Part shown: one piece after another, positions 57,173-64,000 of the stretch
Position numbering within the stretch: position 1 is the stretch's first letter
How the letters are laid out: each line of letters opens with the position of its first letter
Translations under genes and position numbers: made by a program
Notes under the pieces: model-generated
The model's input: only the letters and a program-made list of their open reading frames with translations
The model's database searches: none
What the model was told of the DNA's origin: nothing
NCBI RefSeq assembly: GCF_030272615.1
Contig: NC_081410.1
Location: 189,987,619-190,051,618 of the forward strand
Origin: Cryptomeria japonica
Lineage: Eukaryota; Streptophyta; Pinopsida; Cupressales; Cupressaceae
Length of the DNA: 64,000 nt
Direction: 5' to 3'

Positions 57173-60100
57173 TTGTGCTCTCATGGAATGTAAGGGGTTT
57201 GAACAACATCCCTAGACAAAAGTTTGTTCGTAGATTAATTGACTCTGAGCCTCCTGATGTTGTTTTTATTCAGGAAACCAAGCTTTCAGTGGATGGTTTG
57301 GCTAGTTGTGCTTGGCGTGTCTAGCCTCAGGGCCTTTGGCAAGGAGTGAGCTCTCATGGTAGTTCAGGGGGGTTGCTTGCTTCTGGAACCCAAGGAAATT
57401 TTCCCCTTTGTGGTGGTTTTCTAGTAGGTCTTCCATTTCTATGGTCGCTTCTAGCTTTGAGACAGGAGAAAGATGCCTCTTCTCTCTAATATTTATGCTC
57501 CTACAGATCTTGTAGGTAAGTCCCATCTTTGGGCTCACATCAATTTTGTTCGGGCTCAAGATCCTTTTCTACCTTGGATTTTGGCTAGAGATTTTAATGT
57601 CGTTACTAGTTTGGAGGAAAAGAGAGGTGGGTTATTCAGGCTTGATCCTTCCTCAAATTTACTCAAAGATAATATTGGTCTCTTGAATCTCATTGATGTG
57701 AAGCCAATTAATGGTGTCTTTACATGGAATAATAGGAGGAGTGGTGTTGAGGCTATCTCTGAAAGGCTTGATAGATTTTTGGTTTCTTGGTTTTGGGTGC
57801 ATGATAGGTGGTCCACCAGTTTAGAAATTCTTGATTGGAGGGTTTCTGATCATTGGCCTATTAAGATTTCTATTACATATTTTAGAACCTCCAAAAATCC
57901 CTCTTTCAAATTTCAATTGATGTGGCTTCGTGATCAGTCATTGAGGGATCTTATGGTTGATTGGTGGTATGAAGGGGTGCTTGCCCATGGGCGGGCTATG
58001 TACTCCTTTGGGAAGAGATTACAACATGTAAAATATAGGCTGAAGAGGTGGAATAAACAATGTTTTAGGAACCTGCATAGACACAAGATGTCAGCTCAAT
58101 CCAAGTTGGATAAGGCTACGCATCAAATCAGGGATCAAGGGATGACTGTGGAGCTCAGTATGGCTGAGTCCCTTTCTCTTAAGGGCTTAGAAGAGTGGGA
58201 GCTGCATGAGGAGATTTTCTGGAAACAAAAGTCTCGTGTGGATTGGCTCCAAGAAGGTGATAGAAACACTGCTTTTTTTCATAATTCTGTTAAGGCTCGT
58301 AGGTTTGGTAACTCTATTACCTCTCTCATTTCTTCTGAAGGGGTTCATCTTTCGTCTAAAGAAGAAATTGCTACGGAAGCTATCAGTTTTTTTTTCTAAT
58401 TTGTTTACCAAAGAGGATCCTAAAGCTATGGTGGAAGAGAGGGCCATCCTGAACTGTATTACCCCTCTTGTCTTTGTTGAAATGAATGATGCTCTCTTGC
58501 GCCCCATTTTGTTGTCTGAGCTTGAGGGGGTTGTTTCAAATGAAAAAAGGCAAGGCTCCTGGCCCTGACGGGTTTCCTATTGAGTTTTTTCAAGAATTTT
58601 GGGAGATTATAAAGTATGATCTTCTAGACGTGGTTCAAGAATCTCATAGGAATAAACAAATGCTCTAATCTATGAATTCTACCTTCTTGGCTCTCATTCC
58701 TAAGAAGGAGGGGGCTAATAGCTTGGATCAGTACATGCCTATTGCTCTATGTAATGTTGTCTACAAGATAATCACTAAATTGATTGCTGAACGACTCAAA
58801 CCTCTCCTCTGCACTTTGGTTTCTCAGGAGCAAGGTGGTTTCATTAACAGAAGACAGATCCTTGATGGAGTTGTGATAGCAATGGAGGCTATTCATTCGA
58901 TGGCTTCCTCTAAGGAGAAGGCTATGTTTATTAAACTTGACATGGCCAAAGCTTATGACAAGGTGAGTTGGGATTTCTTACAGAAGATCCTTTTGGCTTT
59001 TGGTTTTGGAGAAGAGTGGGTGAATTGGGTTCTTAGCTGTGTGACTTCTACCTCTTTCTCAGTTCTTATTAATGGGGACCCTCACAATTGTTTAGCGCTT
59101 CTCGGGGGTTTCAGCAAGGGGACCCTCTATCTCCCTATTTATTTATTCTCATGGCTGAAGGTCTTGGCAGATTTCTCAGTTCCCAGGTGAGACATGGTCT
59201 TATTCAGGGCTGGAGTTGGAATAATGCTTTACCTCCCCACTCCCATCTTCAGTTTGTGGATGACACAGGTTTGATGGGCAGGGCCAGAATCAATGAGGCA
59301 GTGAATTTCAAGAGAGCTTTGGATATCTATTGTAAAGCCTCAAGTCAGAAAACTAATGAAGATTAATCATCCATATATTTCTTTAATACCCCTCAGCTTA
59401 TTAAAAATAGGATTGTCGAGATCCTCAGATTTTAGACGGGGTCTCTTCCTTTGTTGTACCTTAGAATTCCTTTAGATTTGGGGGGTCATCGCGAAGATTT
59501 TTCGCAAGGAATTTTGGATAAATTTCGTTGTAAGGTTAATCATTGGACCTATAGGTGGTTATCCTCTGCTGGAAGAGTGATTCTTCTGAAGACTGTGGTG
59601 CAAGCACTTCCCATTTATAGGTGTTTTGTGCAGGCTCCCCCCTCTAGCTTTGTGAGAGAGTTTGATGCTCTTTCTCGTCAATTTCTTTGGTCTAGTAGTT
59701 TCCTTTCTTCTAAGTGGAGTTTAGTTAAATGGGACTCTGTTTGTAGACCGAGACATGTAGGGGGTCTTGGCCTGAGATCTATTGCTTTGGTTAGCAAGGC
59801 CTTGGCGGCTAAGCTGTTTTGGAGGTGGTGTAACAGTCAAAATCAGGACTGGGCCAAGATTTTAACCCACAAGTATCTCCTTGGTGCTAATGATCATGAG
59901 GTGCCTCATATTAGTTTAGTGGGCAGGGGCTCTTGTATCTGGGATACTCTTAAAAAAGGTGCCCAACTTATTAAAGATGGTATTTTCTGGATTTGTAATA
60001 GAGGCTTTGAAGCTCTTTTTTGGCAGGACTATTGGGATGGTCACCCTCCTATTTTGTCTAGTTATCCTCAGCTTCAATCTCTTTCCAACATTTTTAGTGA

Positions 60101-61477
60101 TGCTGGATGGGTTAAGGTGGAGAATTTTAAAACAGTTAGGCGTATTGGACAGGTTGAGGTGACTTGTTGGAAGGATCCTTTGGAATGGCCCTTGTGGTTC
60201 AGATGAAGATCGTGTGGTGTTGTTTAATATCTTGGAGGGTAGGTTATGTAGTTCCCTCAAGGAGAGAGATGTTCTGGCTTGGGTTCCTAATCCAAAAGGC
60301 AAGTTTTTTGTTGCTGAAGGTTATGCTCAGCTTGATAGGCAATTGCATGGCCTGATGGATGTTCCCTGGTGGAAGAAGGTTTGGAATAGCTTTTCTTGGT
60401 CGAAATGTAATTTCTTCATGTGGCTAGTTGCTCAGAGGAAATGCCTCACGTGGGAGAATCTTCGTAAGAGAGGCTTCCATGGACCATCTATCTGTTATCT
60501 TTGTGTGCATAATGAGGAAGATTGCTCCCACTTGTTTATTCTATGCCCTTTCTCTAGGGATTTTTGTCACAAGTGGTGGGAGGCTTGGCAACATGCTTGA
60601 TTTCATGCTACCTCCTTAATTGAATTGTGGGATAGCTTGGGTAGACCCCCCAACAAAGACCTCTTTTCTTCAAGTGGCCTGGGATATTGGGCTAGCTCTT
60701 ATTATCTGGAATTTATGGCTGGAAAGGAATCAGAGGGTCTTTTGTGATTCACATATAGGGAGTTCTCAACTGTGGCAGAAGATAGTTAATAGGCTTCAGG
60801 AGACAATCTCGACTAAATGCAATTTGTCTGTGAATGTTTATCTGAGTGATTATGCTATTGTAAGGAATTTACAATTGGAAAACATTAAAATGGACTGTGC
60901 TGCTGGAAATATATCTCGTCATGCAAAGCAACGGATAAGTAGAGATGGAAGGTGGATTCCCTCTCCTGTGGGAATCTTAAAAATTAATACTGATGGCTCT
61001 TCCCATGGGAATCCTAGACATGCAAGTATTGGAGGTATAGGTAGAGGTGATGATGGTTGTGTAGTTTTTTTCTTCTCTATTTACACATGGCAGCACTCCA
61101 ACAATCTTATGGAGGCCCTAGCTATTAAAATTGTTGTTGAGCGGAGATGTTCTTTATGATGGAGGAAGATTATTTGTGAATCAGACTCTTAGATTGTTGT
61201 GGACATGTTGAACAAACAAAATTTGAATGATGTGAGCTGGCAATTAGCTTCTATGGTCAGACAGATTTTACAAATGTGTAACACATTGGAATTTGTCTCC
61301 TTTTGTCATATTCACAGGAAGTGGAATAGAGTGGCTGATTGTTTGGCCAAGTGGGCTTCAGAGCATGTTGATGGTTGGGATTTTAGTGGAAGGGATGGTA
61401 TACCTCATGATTATCTTGAAACTTTCGACAGGTTAATGCTTGAAGATAGGATGATGCAAGAGCACCCTGTGGTGTAG
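57169..61477 (+). pseudogene. LINE ORF2 (endonuclease, reverse transcriptase, RNase H), frameshifted
   Basis: ORF2 starts MIVLSWNVRGLNNIP (57,169), the AP-like endonuclease start, with QETK soon after. A stop lies at 57,321. The endonuclease resumes at 57,473 with NIYAPTD, ILARDFNVV (usually GDFN; the Gly is changed to Arg) and the catalytic WRVSDHWPI. RT: GKAPGPDGFPIEFF (58,550), EQGGFINRRQILDGVVIAME, FIKLDMAKAYDKVSWDF, then after a shift GFQQGDPLSPYLFIL and LQFVDDTGLM (FADD box as FVDD). zf-RVT: CYLCVHNEEDCSHLFILC (60,490-60,550). RNase H: INTDGSSHGNPRHASIGG, MEALAI and HRKWNRVADCLAKWA. At least six frame changes or stops make it inactive. Confidence 0.85.
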
Positions 61478-61807
61478 GATCAAATTCTCTTTTGTGTTTG
61501 GTTCTTTTCATTGTCATTTTTTAGGCCCTTCGAGGCTTCGGATGAGCCTGATTTTTTGTGCAATTCCAAAGTAGTTGGCCCTACTTTGTGGAATATCATT
61601 TTTCTAAGGGCTTTCCGAAAAGGTATTATCATTGGAAATCCGACGGTCGGATCTAGTGCTATGGTCACTGGCCTTGTAGTGGTGGTGCTGGTGGTTCCTT
61701 TAGGATTTTTTTTGTTGTTGTCTTGGTGGGCCTGAGGCCTCTTCTTTGCATTTCTATGATTTTTGAATAAATCTTTACCCCTTTTTTCAAAAATAAAAAT
61801 AAAAAAG

Positions 61808-62450
61808 AATCTTTATTATTTAATTAAATTCCATTTCTAAAATAATTAAATAGTTTCTTTAAATTATTTAATTAACTAATTAATTCTTCTAATTTCTTCC
61901 AAATTCAATTACATGTGCATGATTTCAAAAACCAAATTGAAAATCAAAGTCAAGTTCTAAATATATTCAAATGCTAAATTGAATTAAATAAATTCAATTG
62001 TTTGAATAAATTTCATGCAAAGATTAAATTGGAAATCTAACTCTAAATGCAAGCACATGCTAAATTAATTAATTCAATCAATTAATTAATTAAATCATTT
62101 ATCTCTCCAATCTCTATTTCCATCTTTCAGTTAGCTTTTTCTAAATTAAGCTTTCTTTGTCATCCTCTTTATTTCCTCTAATCATTCTTTTTCTTCCTTC
62201 AATCATCTTTTTTCTCAATCAGTTGACTCATTTGATTTATTCAATCTATTGAGTTTCACTCCTACAATCAACAATTCAACTATCAATTAGCGTGTGAGCT
62301 CACCTGAGTTCCACCTCTTGATCAATTTTTTCCACCTTTCAATCAATCTCATCCAAAAATCTATAAATTGAGCATCCAATCTCCATTTTCAATAATCACG
62401 AACTTTGAATCTTTGTGTCACTTGCAGGTTACCAGCGCAATATCTGAGAT
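61808..62450 (+). mobile_element. AT-rich LTR-like sequence, right part
   Basis: After the LINE tail the text resumes with AATCTTTATTATTTAATTAA, in register with the left part once the target duplication is removed. ATTAATTAATTAA runs continue to about 62,095. TCTATAAATTGAGCATCC near 62,358 gives a TATA-like box. No clear LTR end or primer site could be placed. Confidence 0.35.
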
Positions 62451-62698
62451 CCATCATACCACAGAGAAGAGAAGAACAATGGAATCGATATGCAATCTTG
62501 GAATAGGGAGTTTTTGATTGATTTGATTTATAATTCTTATTCCTTATTGCATTATTTCATTGTCTTGTTTGTTAGATTCTTTGATTAGATAGGAGTTTGT
62601 GATTTCCCTTTGATTCTAATTGATACATTGTTATTAAGATGAATTCTACATGCATACATATATATTTATGTATATGTATATATACGTAACTTATATAT

Positions 62699-62781
62699 CC
62701 TATACGAGTATCTGGGTACGGTAGCATGTATACCTGATCATATACATACTACCGCAGTCAGGTATTCGTAGGGAGTATAGG
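62699..62781. repeat. imperfect inverted repeat (hairpin)
   Basis: The left arm (62,699-62,732) starts CCTATACGAGTATCTGGG and ends GGTAGCATGTATA. The right arm (62,741-62,781), read in complement, starts CCTATACTCC and ends GGTAGTATGTATA. The loop is about 8 bp. Flanks on both sides are TATATA-rich. The sequence could be the core of a foldback element. Confidence 0.65.
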
Positions 62782-62789
62782 TCGCATAT

Positions 62790-63290
62790 ATATAAATATA
62801 AATAAATATGTATTATTAAATTTAATTATAATTGCCTGGCAAGTTTAATTTTAATTAAATAAATTATTATTTTTGCCAACTTTAATTGGAAACTCTATAG
62901 TTAAGTAAAGGTTATGAGAGGGGGAGATATGAAATTAACCTCTCCTTAATTGGCTTGGAATATTTTAATAATGCCAATAAGGAAATAAGTTTTTAATAAA
63001 TCATTTTGCATCGCTCCACCTTACCTTATGATTTTATCAGGCATGAAGGAGGTATTAATTAAAAAAAAGTAAAGGAGATTAAAACGATTGTTATTTCTCA
63101 ACCTTGATATAATTTTTATCGAGCATATTGGGAGGGAGAAAGATATTTCATTTTCTTTGAGAATTTTAGCGTGAAGTGGTGGAAGCTTCTCTTGGAAGCC
63201 AGAATGCAGATCACGTGAGGGAATGAGCATGCCCTGCGTGACTCCTTGGGGGTTTTGATAATCCTGCCTGGTATTAGGGCATGGGATTGA
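62790..63290. other. no recognisable gene
   Basis: AT-rich up to about 63,130, then more balanced in base composition. No coding frame or repeat was assigned. Confidence 0.4.
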
Positions 63291-63300
63291 GACTGCGTGG

Positions 63301-63340
63301 TATATAAAAACCGAAAGGAAAAGAGAGGAGACATTATTCT
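63301..63340 (+). promoter_or_regulatory. promoter-like segment with TATA box
   Basis: TATATAAAA (63,301-63,309) is followed about 30 bp on by AGAGGAGACATTATTCTCGG and a pyrimidine-rich, GC-balanced leader-like stretch to about 63,520. A GGTAAGGG donor-like site lies near 63,367. It could start a gene or be the LTR promoter of another element beyond the window. No coding sequence is visible inside. Confidence 0.3.
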
Positions 63341-63529
63341 CGGCTAGCTTTTGGAAAAAGACGGAGGGTAAGGGTTGTTGTGCATTTTTCTGCCATTATC
63401 AGCGCTGTCATTTCACACTTCTAAGGTCTTCGGCTGGGTTACTTCTTTTCTCGGGTCATTCTATCTCCCAGACCTGCGATTTCCTCTTCCTCTTTCAGTT
63501 ATTTGGTTTCTCGGATAAAATCTAGAAGG

Positions 63530-64000
63530 AAGAAATGTGATATGCGTATGTGATTGTAAAGTACAGAAAGTCTAAAAATATTTCATGGAATTCTTTCGAG
63601 TTAGAAACCCTTATGCATTATTATGAAACATAATGTTGTTATTTCAGTTCTCAGTAAATAATTTTCAGTTTGAAATTAGTCCATAGAATTTTGAAAGGGG
63701 TTTCAGTTAGCTGAAAATGAAATATGTAAGGAGGTATTTTTGCATACATATTTGTGTATATAAATGGGAATATATACACAAATATGTATGTAAGGAAGCC
63801 TGCAGGTCTGGAACTTACTATTATGCCCTTTAAAACATGTTTGAATAGAGAGGAAAAGAATTAAAAACTCATACCTCTGTTGGGTGAGGGTTTAACTTGT
63901 ATAAAAGTTATTTCAGGCCTATTCTTTATTGATCCTTTATATTAAACAAATTTGTTCACTGTTTGGAATATTAAGGAAGGAAGGAATAATGTCATTACTA
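63530..64000. other. no recognisable gene
   Basis: AT-rich sequence with ACATATTTGTGTATATAAAT repeated in inverted form (63,745-63,795). No open frame of note. It could be an intron following the promoter-like segment. Confidence 0.3.

Larger units (their letters stand above)
55433..61807 (+). mobile_element. near full-length LINE (non-LTR retrotransposon), 6.4 kb
   Basis: It is flanked by AATCTTTATTAT on both sides (55,421-55,432 and 61,808-61,819), a 12-bp target duplication. It ends in CAAAAATAAAAATAAAAAAG. From 5' to 3' it has a GC-richer leader with 19 G in a row (55,531-55,549), ORF1 with a DUF4283-like region and a zinc knuckle, and ORF2 with endonuclease, RT, zf-RVT and RNase H. Several frameshifts and stops make it inactive, but domain order and both ends are intact. 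It is of the L1-like plant type with a C-terminal RNase H. Confidence 0.88.

Overview
The window looks like nuclear DNA of a seed plant with a large, repeat-filled genome. I favour a gymnosperm such as a conifer, but nothing here fixes the species. The evidence is AT-rich, gene-poor sequence, one multi-exon gene with GT-AG introns, and layers of decayed, nested LTR and LINE elements. I saw no bacterial-type operon, CRISPR array or organelle gene.

The only host gene I can support is on the minus strand at about 45.15-50.9 kb. It encodes a five-KH-domain RNA-binding protein of the HEN4-like/PCBP-like type. Seven coding exons join in frame to 2,094 nt (697 aa plus stop). There is an intron in the 5' UTR, a TATA box near 50.89 kb and a possible intron in the 3' UTR.

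Left part (1-8.5 kb): short tandem repeats and an LTR-like end in minus orientation, a 760-bp element with long inverted repeats (Mutator-like MITE) at 3.0-3.76 kb, and otherwise nothing I recognise.

Centre-left (8.57-28.85 kb): one old Ty3/Gypsy-type element with 1.27-kb LTRs and only gag and protease remnants. It has been opened by three later insertion events: (1) a 5.6-kb LTR element without coding capacity (11,868-17,471; 522-bp LTRs, CCTTC target duplication); (2) two adjacent minus-strand LINE-like insertions sharing one target site (17,766-21,329), with three copies of the target sequence; (3) inside the Gypsy 3' LTR, a tandem LTR-gag-LTR-gag-LTR array of a gag-only (TR-GAG-like) retrotransposon (23,920-28,186), with two near-identical 282-aa gag ORFs, a 41-bp minisatellite and a 60-bp palindrome in each LTR.

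Centre (28.8-45 kb): sequence I cannot assign, a 1.9-kb degenerate telomere-like tract (31.2-33.1 kb), a badly decayed plus-strand LINE (33.1-37.9 kb) with internal duplications and an inverted LINE piece, and then non-coding sequence with local duplications leading to the KH gene.

Right part (51.3-64 kb): a 5'-truncated minus-strand LINE (51.3-54.5 kb), then a nearly full-length but frameshifted plus-strand LINE (55.43-61.81 kb; ORF1 with zinc knuckle, ORF2 with endonuclease, RT and RNase H; 12-bp target duplication) inserted into an AT-rich LTR-like sequence. After that come an imperfect hairpin and a promoter-like segment at the right edge. The mobile elements act independently of the KH gene. 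The closest one ends about 0.4 kb upstream of its likely transcription start.
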